Position numbers and translations under genes: made by a program. The notes under the pieces were generated by a model that was not told the DNA's origin, ran no database searches, and saw only the letters and a list, made by a program, of their open reading frames with translations. 64,000 nucleotides of DNA from Rhizobium sp. AQ_MP (GTDB lineage: Bacteria; Pseudomonadota; Alphaproteobacteria; Rhizobiales; Rhizobiaceae). The DNA is taken from NCBI RefSeq assembly GCF_014237835.1, contig NZ_JACJVI010000002.1:372001-436000 (forward strand), read 5' to 3'. Shown piece by piece: positions 1 through 7,843 of the stretch. The number at the start of each line of letters is the position of its first letter. Position 1 is the first letter of the stretch.

Positions 1-222
1 CGTGCGTTCGACAATACCGTCGCGTTCCAGTGAACGCAGTGTCAATGTCAGCATGCGCTGGGATATGCCGACGACCGATCGCTTGAGATCGGAGAAGCGC
101 TGCGGGCCATCGCCGAGCATCATGATGACGAGAACGGTCCATTTATCGCCCAGTCTCGCCAGCATTTCGCTGACGGTCTGGCATTTGTTCGGATCGTAGT
201 TGTCGCACATGGCGGTTCCCAT
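1..222 (-). CDS. HxlR family transcriptional regulator (3' part missing)
   Basis: Only the N-terminal 74 residues lie in the window; the gene runs off the left edge. The visible protein starts MGTAMCDNYDPNKCQTV, followed by a helix-turn-helix reading LGDKWTVLVIMML, then FSDLKRSVVGISQRMLTLTL. This is the classic HxlR/DUF24 winged-helix start, including conserved early cysteines. ATG at 222 and ATG at 210 are both possible starts. It is divergent from the nitroreductase at 372, and in this family such a regulator usually controls the neighbouring oxidoreductase in response to electrophiles or quinones. That role is inferred from the family and position. Confidence 0.85.
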   Translation of the reverse strand, partial: MGTAMCDNYDPNKCQTVSEMLARLGDKWTVLVIMMLGDGPQRFSDLKRSVVGISQRMLTLTLRSLERDGIVERT

Positions 223-251
223 CGTTTCATTGGTGTAACCTGGTATCAAAA

Positions 252-269
252 ATGTGCCTTCTTGCACAA
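252..269. promoter_or_regulatory. Inverted repeat, candidate HxlR operator
   Basis: TGTGC (253-257) and GCACA (264-268) form perfect 5-base arms around CTTCTT in the divergent spacer between the HxlR gene and the nitroreductase gene. CTGGT (293-297) and ACCAG (309-313) form a second imperfect repeat nearby. Position and symmetry suggest an operator; binding is inferred. Confidence 0.45.
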
Positions 270-371
270 ATTCCAAGGTTCCATATCTAGGCCTGGTTAC
301 GAATTTATACCAGACCCGATCGGCCGTGCCAACTCCCGTGGCGCTTCGAGGGGTCAAACAGGAGCGAAACC

Positions 372-1010
372 ATGTCCGCATTGATTGAAAAGCTGAACTG
401 GCGCTATGCCACCAAGAAGATGGACCCGTCCAAAGTCGTGCCCGAGGACAAGGTCGAGCGCATCGTCGAGGCAGCGCGTCTCGCGCCGACCTCGAGCGGT
501 CTGCAGCCGTTCGAAGTCATCGTTGTCACCAACAAGGATGTCCGCCAGCGCATCCAGGAGATCGCCTGGAACCAGGCGCAGGTGACCGAGGGGTCGCACC
601 TGCTCGTCTTTGCTGCCTGGGACAACTATACGCCTGAGCGCATCAACCACATGTTTGACCTTGTGAACGAAGAGCGCGGCTTCACGAACGAAGGCTGGGA
701 AAACTACCGCCAGATGCTGCTCAACACCTATCCGGGGCGCGAGCCGCAGGTGAACTTCGAGCATGCCGCCCGCCAGGCCTATATCGGCTTTGGCATGTCG
801 GTCGCACAGGCTGCCTTCGAGGGCGTCGATGCAACTCCGATGGAAGGCTTTGATGCTGCCAAGCTCGATGAGATCCTTGGCCTGAAAAAGAAGGGCCTGC
901 GTTCGGTCACGATCCTGCCGCTCGGCTATCGTGCGCAGGAAGGCGACTGGCTGGTGAATCTCAAGAAGGTCCGCCGCCCGAAGGAGCAGTTTGTTTCGGT
1001 TGTGGCCTGA
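372..1010 (+). CDS. NAD(P)H-dependent nitroreductase family oxidoreductase
   Basis: A 212-residue FMN-dependent nitroreductase-fold protein, normal length for NfsB/YdgI relatives. Family signatures are RYATKKMDP near the N terminus (FMN phosphate side), APTSSGLQPF around residue 38, the GVDATPMEGF block near residue 154, and LPLGYR near the C terminus. Likely a cytoplasmic reductase of quinones or nitro compounds; the substrate cannot be told from sequence. CAGGAG seven bases upstream supports this ATG. It is divergent from an HxlR regulator, which probably controls it, and is followed by a strong hairpin terminator, so it is monocistronic. Confidence 0.9.
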   Translation: MSALIEKLNWRYATKKMDPSKVVPEDKVERIVEAARLAPTSSGLQPFEVIVVTNKDVRQRIQEIAWNQAQVTEGSHLLVFAAWDNYTPERINHMFDLVNEERGFTNEGWENYRQMLLNTYPGREPQVNFEHAARQAYIGFGMSVAQAAFEGVDATPMEGFDAAKLDEILGLKKKGLRSVTILPLGYRAQEGDWLVNLKKVRRPKEQFVSVVA

Positions 1011-1051
1011 CGATCTTTCTAACCGAGTCGGCACCTCCAGGCCGACCGCCA

Positions 1052-1078
1052 GGGCTCCGGGCAACCGGAGCCCTTTTT
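1052..1078 (+). terminator. Rho-independent terminator after nitroreductase
   Basis: GGGCTCCGG (1052-1060), loop GCAA, CCGGAGCCC (1065-1073), then five T. A perfect 9-bp stem 41 bases after the stop codon. Confidence 0.9.
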
Positions 1079-1127
1079 CGCGCATATCAAAATACGCGGT
1101 TTGATCGTTATTCTGCATGCTGTTCAG

Positions 1128-1150
1128 TGTGTTAAGTCAAATTGAACACA
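1128..1150. promoter_or_regulatory. Inverted repeat upstream of CHASE4-GGDEF-EAL gene
   Basis: TGTGTT (1128-1133) and AACACA (1145-1150) are perfect 6-base arms separated by 11 bases, nested inside TGTTCA (1121-1126) and TGAACA (1143-1148). It lies 40 bases before the start at 1190. Possible operator; no cognate regulator is identified. Confidence 0.3.
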
Positions 1151-1189
1151 TTCTGACGCAAGCTGCGCTGTCAGCCTTGGGTCAATCGC

Positions 1190-3424
1190 ATGCGGCTTCA
1201 CCATTTGGACAAACGGCTTCGGCCACTCGCTACCCGTCGGGTGGCGGTTGCAGCCTTGCTTGTCGTTTTCGCGACCATGGCGATGATGGTGGCCTCGATC
1301 GTCATGACTGCGCTCGATCGTGTCGCAAGCTATGCCAATCATCTGGACGAGGAACGCTCGCGCGAGACGCTGGTCGGTGCCATCCAGACCTTCGAGCACC
1401 AGCTGGGCGCGACGCTTCTCGACTATACCGCCTGGGATGATGCAGCTGACAATGCCTATGTCCACAAGGACATGGCCTGGATGATCAGCAACTTCGGCGA
1501 TATGACCTTCGACAGCGACCTCTTCGACGTGGCGATCGTTCTCGATGCCGCGGGCAATCCGATGATGGCCTATTCGGACGGCCAGCCTATCCAAGGAGGC
1601 GCGGAAGGTTATCTCACCCCGGCAATCATGAAGCTTTTCGACAAAGTCCGCTTTGGCCAGAGCGGTCGCGTGCCGCAGGCGCTCGGTTTCATTCGCACGC
1701 AGAAGGGCATCGGTTCTGCGGGCGTTGCGCTGATCCGGCCGAAATCCGGTTCGATCGACAGGCCAACCGCCGACTATGTCTATCTGGCATTCATTCGGCA
1801 TCTCACGCCGCTGACCGTCGAGCGGATATCCGAGGCCTATGTGCTTCCCGGTCTGGTGTTGATGCCGCCATCCTCCGCCAAGACCGCCGTGACCATTTCT
1901 GCCCCGTCCGGGGAGAAGATTGCCTCTCTGGCCTGGACACCGCGTGCGCCAGGCGACCAGAGCCGCGAGCAGGTGGCGCCGTTGATCAAGGCGGCTCTTG
2001 TGATTGTGACGATCTACGCGCTGTTGCTCGTCATCATCGGCAATTCCGAGATGCGGCGGGTGCGCGCCGATGAGGCCAATGCGGTCAAGCTGGCCCAGAC
2101 CGATCGCCTGAGCGGCCTTCTCAACCGGGCCGGCCTGACCCAACTTCTGGAGGATCGGGTCCGGCGCGGCCGTGACCTCAACGAGGATGTCGTCCTGCTC
2201 TATCTCGACCTTGACGGTTTCAAGGAGGTCAATGACGCCTATGGCCATGCCACCGGTGACCGGCTGATCCGCGCGGTCGCCGCCGGCCTTTCCGTCCTGG
2301 TTGGCGAAGGAGCTGGCCTGGCACGGATCGGCGGGGATGAGTTCGGGATCGTTCTGAATGGCCATGAGGCGAAGGAGCGTGCTTTCGCCCTCGCAAGCTC
2401 GATCCTTGCCTTTTTCGATGAGCCCATCCTGCTTGGCGAACGCACTGTCGTGGTCGGCTGTAGCATAGGCATCTGCGTTTCCGAGGGTGGTCGCGTGGAA
2501 GGTGGAGAACTGACGCGTCGCGCCGACATGGCCATGTATTCGTCGAAAGACGGCGGCCGTGGGCGCTGGACGGTCTATGACCCGCGGATGGACGAAGAGC
2601 GGGAAAGCCGCAATCAGATGGAGATCGATCTCCGCGAGGCGATCGGCCGCGGTGAGATTGACGTCGTCTACCAGCCGGTGGTCGATGCCAAAACCTTCAC
2701 CCTTGTGAGTGTGGAGGCGCTGGCACGTTGGACGCGCCGAGGACACGGTCCCGTGTCCCCGGATCTCTTCATCCCGATCGCCGAGACGAGCGGCCTCATC
2801 GACCAACTCGGCCTTTGCGTTCTGCGCCAGGCTTTGCGCCAGCTTCGCGACTGGCCGGATCTGAAGCTTTCGGTCAATGTCTCGCCAGGGCAGTTTCGTG
2901 ACCCTGCCTTTGTCGATCATGTCGCCACGACCTTCGAAGAGGCCCAAATCGAACCTGGCCGAGTCGTGCTCGAAATGACGGAGACCTATTTCATCCAGAG
3001 CCCCGACCGGGCGCGGCTGGCCATGGAGCGGCTGCGGTCGCTCGGCCTGCGCATTGCGCTGGATGATTTCGGCGCGGGTTTCTCCAGCGTCGGCTATCTC
3101 AGACAGTTCGGCTTCGACCGGATGAAGATCGATCGGTCGCTGGTCCAGTCGCTGGATCGCGGACACCGCGCGGTGGAGATGTTGCAGGCAACCGTCGCGC
3201 TCGCTCGCTCGCTCGGTATCCCGGTCACGGCCGAGGGGGTCGAGACGGAGCAGCAGGCGGTCATCCTGCGGATTGCCGGCTGCGACCAGTTGCAGGGTTA
3301 TCTGTTCGGTCGTCCGCAGTCGCCGGAGCAGATCGCAGCCTTCATGCTACGTCCGATGGAATTGCGTGCCAAGGCGGCGGAGCTCGCTTTCGCCGCGAAC
3401 CATGATGGCGGCCTCCAGGTTTGA
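1190..3424 (+). CDS. Membrane CHASE4-GGDEF-EAL cyclic-di-GMP protein
   Basis: 744 residues. A membrane segment at about 18-40 and a second at about 265-285 bracket a periplasmic domain that reads as CHASE4 (TLLDYTAWDDAADNAYVHKD around 75-94). The cyclase domain has an intact GGDEF at 381-385. The EAL domain has EAL at 509-511 plus the other catalytic blocks: NVSPGQ, LEMTE, LDDFGAGF, MKIDRS, AEGVE and QGY. Both diguanylate cyclase and phosphodiesterase activities are therefore possible. The four positions where an RxxD inhibitory site would sit (372-375) read GEGA, so product inhibition through a canonical I-site is not expected. The Shine-Dalgarno for ATG 1190 is weak. Confidence 0.93.
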   Translation: MRLHHLDKRLRPLATRRVAVAALLVVFATMAMMVASIVMTALDRVASYANHLDEERSRETLVGAIQTFEHQLGATLLDYTAWDDAADNAYVHKDMAWMISNFGDMTFDSDLFDVAIVLDAAGNPMMAYSDGQPIQGGAEGYLTPAIMKLFDKVRFGQSGRVPQALGFIRTQKGIGSAGVALIRPKSGSIDRPTADYVYLAFIRHLTPLTVERISEAYVLPGLVLMPPSSAKTAVTISAPSGEKIASLAWTPRAPGDQSREQVAPLIKAALVIVTIYALLLVIIGNSEMRRVRADEANAVKLAQTDRLSGLLNRAGLTQLLEDRVRRGRDLNEDVVLLYLDLDGFKEVNDAYGHATGDRLIRAVAAGLSVLVGEGAGLARIGGDEFGIVLNGHEAKERAFALASSILAFFDEPILLGERTVVVGCSIGICVSEGGRVEGGELTRRADMAMYSSKDGGRGRWTVYDPRMDEERESRNQMEIDLREAIGRGEIDVVYQPVVDAKTFTLVSVEALARWTRRGHGPVSPDLFIPIAETSGLIDQLGLCVLRQALRQLRDWPDLKLSVNVSPGQFRDPAFVDHVATTFEEAQIEPGRVVLEMTETYFIQSPDRARLAMERLRSLGLRIALDDFGAGFSSVGYLRQFGFDRMKIDRSLVQSLDRGHRAVEMLQATVALARSLGIPVTAEGVETEQQAVILRIAGCDQLQGYLFGRPQSPEQIAAFMLRPMELRAKAAELAFAANHDGGLQV

Positions 3425-3460
3425 CAAGCCGGTTCGAGCCCTGATCGCCGAAATTTGGTA

Positions 3461-4405
3461 TTAGCCGCCGATGTGCTTTACGCCACGCTTCCTGGCGAGC
3501 GCGATCTGCAACTGACGTTGCCGATACCGATCCCGGTCTGCTTCCGTGCGCTCGGGGTAGCAATGGCTGCAGGAAACGCCTTCCTCATAATGCGGATGCG
3601 TCAGTTCCTCGGCCGTGATCGGGTTGCGGCAGGCGTGGCAGAGCTTGTGGTTGCCTTCCTTCAGGCCATGGGTGACCGAGACGCGCTCGTCGAAGACGAA
3701 GCAGGCACCGTCCCAGAGGCTTTCCTCTTCCGGCACTTCCTCGAGATACTTCAGGATGCCGCCCTTGAGATGGTAGACCTCTTCGAAACCCTGCTGCTTC
3801 ATGAAGGCGGTTGCCTTCTCGCAGCGGATGCCACCGGTGCAATACATGGCGATCTTCGGCTTGTTGTGCAGGCCGGGATTGTTTTTCACCCAGTCAGGGA
3901 ATTCACGGAAGGTCTTCGTATTGGGGTCGACGGCGCCGCGGAAGATGCCGATCGCGGTCTCGTAGTCGTTGCGGGTATCGATGACGATGGTATCGGGGTC
4001 GGAGATCAGATCGTTCCAGTCTTTCGGATCGACATAGGTGCCGACGATCTCGTTGGGGTCTATGTCCTCGACGCCCATGGTGACGATTTCCTTCTTCAGC
4101 CGCACCTTCATGCGCAGGAAGGGCATCTTCGATGCACGGCTTTCCTTGTGCTCGAGGTTTGCGAATTCCGGCTGGCTGCCGATATAGGCGAGTACCTTGG
4201 CAATCGCAGCGTCGGTCCCGGCGATGGTGCCGTTTATACCTTCGTGGGCAAGCAGCAGCGTGCCTTTCACGCCTTCTGCCTTGCATAGGGTCTCAAGCGG
4301 CTGCTGGAAACTCTCGAAGCGCGGGAACTTGGCAAAGTGATAGAGGGCGGCGACGCAAAAGGCACCGCTTGTCTCGGGGCGAGGAGCTGCTGTGTGTTCT
4401 GTCAT
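3461..4405 (-). CDS. trhO: tRNA uridine(34) hydroxylase, rhodanese fold (TrhO/YceA)
   Basis: 314 residues from the ATG at 4405 ([13 protein letters not shown]); an in-frame extension to 4480 is possible but looks unlike the family N terminus. It has the UPF0176/TrhO layout: an N-terminal acylphosphatase-like domain ([16 protein letters not shown]), a rhodanese domain with the active-site loop [10 protein letters not shown], and a C-terminal Cys-rich segment ([15 protein letters not shown]). TrhO enzymes use oxygen to make 5-hydroxyuridine at the tRNA wobble position. It is convergent with the c-di-GMP gene and divergent from the ABC importer. Confidence 0.92.
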   Translation of the reverse strand: MTEHTAAPRPETSGAFCVAALYHFAKFPRFESFQQPLETLCKAEGVKGTLLLAHEGINGTIAGTDAAIAKVLAYIGSQPEFANLEHKESRASKMPFLRMKVRLKKEIVTMGVEDIDPNEIVGTYVDPKDWNDLISDPDTIVIDTRNDYETAIGIFRGAVDPNTKTFREFPDWVKNNPGLHNKPKIAMYCTGGIRCEKATAFMKQQGFEEVYHLKGGILKYLEEVPEEESLWDGACFVFDERVSVTHGLKEGNHKLCHACRNPITAEELTHPHYEEGVSCSHCYPERTEADRDRYRQRQLQIALARKRGVKHIGG

Positions 4406-4517
4406 AGGCTGCGAAATACCGCCTCGGCCCCTGTGGCGCAACGGATTTCCTCTGCTCGGTGCAAGTTTGAAAATCGTCAAGTGGTGACGTGAGTTGTGAT
4501 TTCCTGCTGTGCAGCAC

Positions 4518-4546
4518 TGGACAGATCCGGAAGGTTTGGCTAGATC
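4518..4546 (+). promoter_or_regulatory. Candidate promoter of the ABC importer operon
   Basis: TGGACA (4518-4523) and TAGATC (4541-4546) are spaced 17 bases apart. The -35 is close to consensus and the -10 weak. Transcription would begin inside the Zur-like box that follows. Confidence 0.3.
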
Positions 4547-4549
4547 GAT

Positions 4550-4567
4550 GTAACTTTATAACATTAA
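4550..4567 (+). promoter_or_regulatory. Candidate Zur box
   Basis: GTAACTTTATAACATTAA matches 14 of 18 positions of the Zur consensus that I recall for the Agrobacterium group (GTAATGTAATAACATTAC); the downstream half is nearly perfect. It abuts the Shine-Dalgarno AAAGG (4566-4570) and the start at 4579, so a bound repressor would block early transcription. Confidence 0.55.
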
Positions 4568-4578
4568 AGGTGATGCTA

Positions 4579-6096
4579 ATGTTCAAGAATATTGTCACTG
4601 CCTCGTTTCTGGTCATGTTCGCCGGTGCTGCCCCGGTGCTGGCCACCGATGGGGTCGTTGATATCGTCGCACCCTTCGAGATTACCGGCCTCGATCCGGC
4701 CAAGTCGGGCGACATTTTCCTGCGCATGCGTATCGTGGAGACCCTGGTCGAGGCGGACAAGAACGGCAATCCACTGCCGTCGCTGGCAAAAAGCTGGTCG
4801 GTCAGCGAGGACGGACTGACCTGGCGTTTCGAGCTGCAGCCGGGCGTCAAGTTCCAGGACGGCACACTCTTGACGGCGGAAGCGGTTGCTTCCGCGCTGA
4901 CCATTGCCAAGGGCAAGGCTGGATTGCTGAGCAAGGCGCCGATCACCGAGATCAGGGCGGACGGCGACGGCGTGGTCGTCGTATCGCTCTCGAAGCCCTT
5001 CGTTCCGCTCCTCGCCTTCCTTGCCGAAAATCGCGCCCAGATCCTGGCGCCGGCTGCTTATGACGGGGCCGAGGTCAAGGAGATCATCGGTACCGGTCCG
5101 TTCAAGCTCACCAAGCTTGAGGCGCCGCAGAGCCTCGCCGTCGAGCGTTTCGCCGACTATTGGGGCAAGAAGCCGGAGATCGAAAAGGCGACCTATCTCT
5201 CCGTGAGCCGCTCCGAAACACGCGCGCTGATGGCGGAGAGCGGTGACGCCGACTATGTCTTCAATCTGGACCCGGCGAGCCGAACGCGTCTCGCCAACAG
5301 CGACAAGGTGGTTCTGCAGTCGGTGTCGATCCCGCGCAGCGTGCTCTTGAAGGTCAATGCCGGTCATCCCTTCCTTGCGGACGTGAAGGCCCGCGAGGCG
5401 CTGAGCCTTGCCATCGACCGCGAGGGGCTGGCCGTTGCCATCCTCCGTTACCCGGCAGCCGCCACGCAGCTCTTCCCGCCGAGCCTGAAGATCTGGCACG
5501 ATGCCGATCTGGCACCGCTCGGCTATGATCCTGAAAAGGCCAAGGCACGGCTTGCCGAGCTTGGCTGGGCTCCTGGTGCCGACGGGATTCTGCAGAAGGA
5601 CGGCAAGCCGTTCGCGCTGACGCTGACCACCTATCCCGATCGCCCCGAGCTCCCGCTGATCGCCGCCGTCCTGCAGGACCAGCTGAAGGAAATCGGCGTG
5701 GCGCTGACGATCAACGCGACCAATTCCTCCGAGATCCCGGCCAAGCATCAAGACGGTTCGCTGGAGCTGGCGCTGATGGCGCGCAACTTTGCGCTGGTCC
5801 CGGACCCGATCGGCACGATGCTCTCCGACTACGGCCCAGGAGGCGGTGACTGGGGTGCGATGAACTGGACGAATGCCGGTTTCGAAAAGGCGCTGGACGA
5901 TCTGACCCGTGTTGCGGACCCTGCTGAAGGCGAGGCGCTGCGCCATCAGGCCGTGGCGGCGATCCAGGCCGAACTGCCCGTCATCCCGATCGCCTGGTAT
6001 CAGCAGACCGTCGCATTCTCGCCGAAACTGCAGGGTGCCTCCATCGACCCCTTCGAGCGGACCTTTGGTCTTGAAACCATGGGGTGGGCGAAATGA
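4579..6096 (+). CDS. ABC importer substrate-binding protein (peptide/nickel type, SBP_bac_5)
   Basis: 505 residues from ATG 4579, chosen because AAAGG lies eight bases upstream and the protein then opens with a clean signal peptide (MFKNIVTASFLVMFAGA, cleavage after VLA). Family signs are LDPAKSGDIFLRMRIVETLVE, LAKSWSVSEDGLTWRFELQPGVKF and IIGTGPFKL. This cluster-C family carries dipeptides, nickel chelates, metallophores or opines; the ligand is not readable from sequence. It is the first gene of a four-gene operon joined by ATGA overlaps. The Zur-like box upstream points to a metal or metal chelate. Confidence 0.92.
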   Translation: MFKNIVTASFLVMFAGAAPVLATDGVVDIVAPFEITGLDPAKSGDIFLRMRIVETLVEADKNGNPLPSLAKSWSVSEDGLTWRFELQPGVKFQDGTLLTAEAVASALTIAKGKAGLLSKAPITEIRADGDGVVVVSLSKPFVPLLAFLAENRAQILAPAAYDGAEVKEIIGTGPFKLTKLEAPQSLAVERFADYWGKKPEIEKATYLSVSRSETRALMAESGDADYVFNLDPASRTRLANSDKVVLQSVSIPRSVLLKVNAGHPFLADVKAREALSLAIDREGLAVAILRYPAAATQLFPPSLKIWHDADLAPLGYDPEKAKARLAELGWAPGADGILQKDGKPFALTLTTYPDRPELPLIAAVLQDQLKEIGVALTINATNSSEIPAKHQDGSLELALMARNFALVPDPIGTMLSDYGPGGGDWGAMNWTNAGFEKALDDLTRVADPAEGEALRHQAVAAIQAELPVIPIAWYQQTVAFSPKLQGASIDPFERTFGLETMGWAK

Positions 6097-7028
6097 CCAA
6101 GGCGATCCTGAACCGCCTCGTCCAGGCGGCTCTGGTAGCCTTCATGGTGGGTCTCATCTGCTTTGTGATGACAAGGTCGCTTCCGGGTGATCTTGCCTAC
6201 CGGATTGCTGCCGGCCGCTATGGCTTCGATGTCGTGGATAGCGCGGCGGCCGCAAAGGTCGCCGCCGAACTCGACCTCAACAAGCCCGCCATCGTCGCTC
6301 TCATCGAGTGGATGGGCGACCTCCTGCGCTTTGATCTGGGGACCTCTCTGGTCACGGGAAAGCCGGTCATCGAAGAAATCGGCATGCAGCTCGGTCACAC
6401 GATCGAACTGGCGCTGGCTGCGATTGTTTTGTCGCTCTTCATCGGGCCACCGCTCGGCATTCTCGCGGGCCTCAGGCCTGGCGGTGTGCTCGACCGGGTG
6501 CTGATGCTCGTCTCTACGGCGCTGCGCGCCTTGCCACAATTCGTCGTCGGTCTCGTCCTGATCATCGTCTTCGGTATCACGCTCAATGTCCTTCCAGCGG
6601 CGGGACATACGCATGGTACGCATCTCGTTCTGCCGGCTTTGACATTGGCGCTTGGCTTGGCTGCGGTCTCCAACCGGGTGGCGCGCGATGCCATGGTCGC
6701 CGTGTCACGCTCGCCCTACTATGCCTTCGGGCGAGCCAAGGGCCTCTCGGAGTGGCAGGTGTTTTCGCGGCACGGATTGCGCAATGTCGCGGTCCCGATC
6801 GTGACCTATCTCGGCGTGCAGTTCGTCTATCTCGTCGAGGGCGTCGTGGTCGTCGAGACGCTGTTTGCCTGGCCGGGCATCGGTCATGCGCTGGTGCATG
6901 CGATCTTCGGTCGCGATGTGCCGATGATCCAGGGTACGGCACTCGTCATGGGCCTGATGTTCGTCGGGCTCAATGCGCTGGTCGATCTCTTCTGCCATGG
7001 TATTGATCCGAGGAGGCGCAGCGCATGA
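6093..7028 (+). CDS. ABC importer permease 1 (DppB/NikB type)
   Basis: 311 residues, starting at the ATG that overlaps the previous stop (ATGA at 6093-6096). About six membrane helices, starting with AALVAFMVGLICFVMTRSLPG. The cytoplasmic coupling loop RAKGLSEWQVFSRHGLRN is the EAA-type motif that docks on the ATPase. The N-terminal region and LPQFVVGLVLIIVFG are typical of DppB/OppB/NikB permeases. Co-translated with the binding protein and the second permease. Confidence 0.93.
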   Translation: MTKAILNRLVQAALVAFMVGLICFVMTRSLPGDLAYRIAAGRYGFDVVDSAAAAKVAAELDLNKPAIVALIEWMGDLLRFDLGTSLVTGKPVIEEIGMQLGHTIELALAAIVLSLFIGPPLGILAGLRPGGVLDRVLMLVSTALRALPQFVVGLVLIIVFGITLNVLPAAGHTHGTHLVLPALTLALGLAAVSNRVARDAMVAVSRSPYYAFGRAKGLSEWQVFSRHGLRNVAVPIVTYLGVQFVYLVEGVVVVETLFAWPGIGHALVHAIFGRDVPMIQGTALVMGLMFVGLNALVDLFCHGIDPRRRSA

Positions 7029-7843
7029 CCACGCTTGATTATGTGGCACCGCGCCCCGCGCGCTGGCCAATGCGGCGGCTCGTCGGTGTGGCGATCCTGG
7101 GCGGCTTGCTGGCCTTTGCCTTCCTGCCGCTCGTGATCGGCGGCGCCGATCCGCTGAAACAGACGCTGCGGCTGACCCTGCAGGGGCCAACTGCCGCGGA
7201 CTGGTTCGGCTACGACCATCTCGGCCGCTCGATGCAGGCGCGCCTTGCTGCTGCACTCCGCCTTTCACTCGGGCTGGCATTGCTTTCGGTGTTCACAGCG
7301 ATGATCCCCGGCGTGCTGCTTGGCGTGCTTGCCGCATGGCGCGGCGGTTTTGTCGATCGGGCTGTCGGTTCTGTGTCGGAGGCATTCCTCGCGCTGCCCG
7401 GACTGCTGCTTGTGTTGATGCTGACGGCGATTGTGCCTGACAATCCCGCCATGCTCTATATCGGCATTTCCCTGGTGCTGTGGGTCGAGTATTTCCGGCT
7501 GACGCGGGCCATGGCGCGGCCACTGTTGCTTTCGCCGGCGGTGGAAGCCTCGCGACTGCTCGGTTTCGGTCCCGCCTATATCCTGCGCCGACATCTCTGG
7601 CCGGAACTCGCGCCGATGCTGCTGACGGTTGCCGCCTATGGGGCGGCCTCGGCGATCATGGCGATTGCTGCCCTCGGCTTCGTCAGCGTCGGGGTTCGTC
7701 CGCCGACCCCGGAGCTCGGCGCGATGATGATCGAACTGCTCCCCTATTACCAGGAAGCGCCGCATGCGCTGCTGCAGCCGATTGCCGTGATCTTCCTGAT
7801 GGTGCTGGCGCTGCAGCTGATCGGCGGAAAGGACAAGCCATGA
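7025..7843 (+). CDS. ABC importer permease 2 (DppC/NikC type)
   Basis: 272 residues, overlapping permease 1 by ATGA. It carries the DppC/NikC N-terminal signature (ADWFGYDHLGRSMQARL) and the EAA coupling loop EASRLLGFGPAYILRRHLWP. About six membrane helices. It pairs with permease 1 to form the translocation pore. Confidence 0.93.
   Translation: MTTLDYVAPRPARWPMRRLVGVAILGGLLAFAFLPLVIGGADPLKQTLRLTLQGPTAADWFGYDHLGRSMQARLAAALRLSLGLALLSVFTAMIPGVLLGVLAAWRGGFVDRAVGSVSEAFLALPGLLLVLMLTAIVPDNPAMLYIGISLVLWVEYFRLTRAMARPLLLSPAVEASRLLGFGPAYILRRHLWPELAPMLLTVAAYGAASAIMAIAALGFVSVGVRPPTPELGAMMIELLPYYQEAPHALLQPIAVIFLMVLALQLIGGKDKP

Noticed and set aside
1124..3166. 680-residue open frame on the minus strand opposite the CHASE4-GGDEF-EAL gene
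   Set aside because: Antisense shadow produced by codon bias; composition is His/Asp/Gly/Arg-rich and without family motifs.
4576..5946. 456-residue minus-strand frame opposite the substrate-binding protein gene
   Set aside because: Antisense shadow; the plus-strand gene has signal peptide, ribosome site and family motifs.
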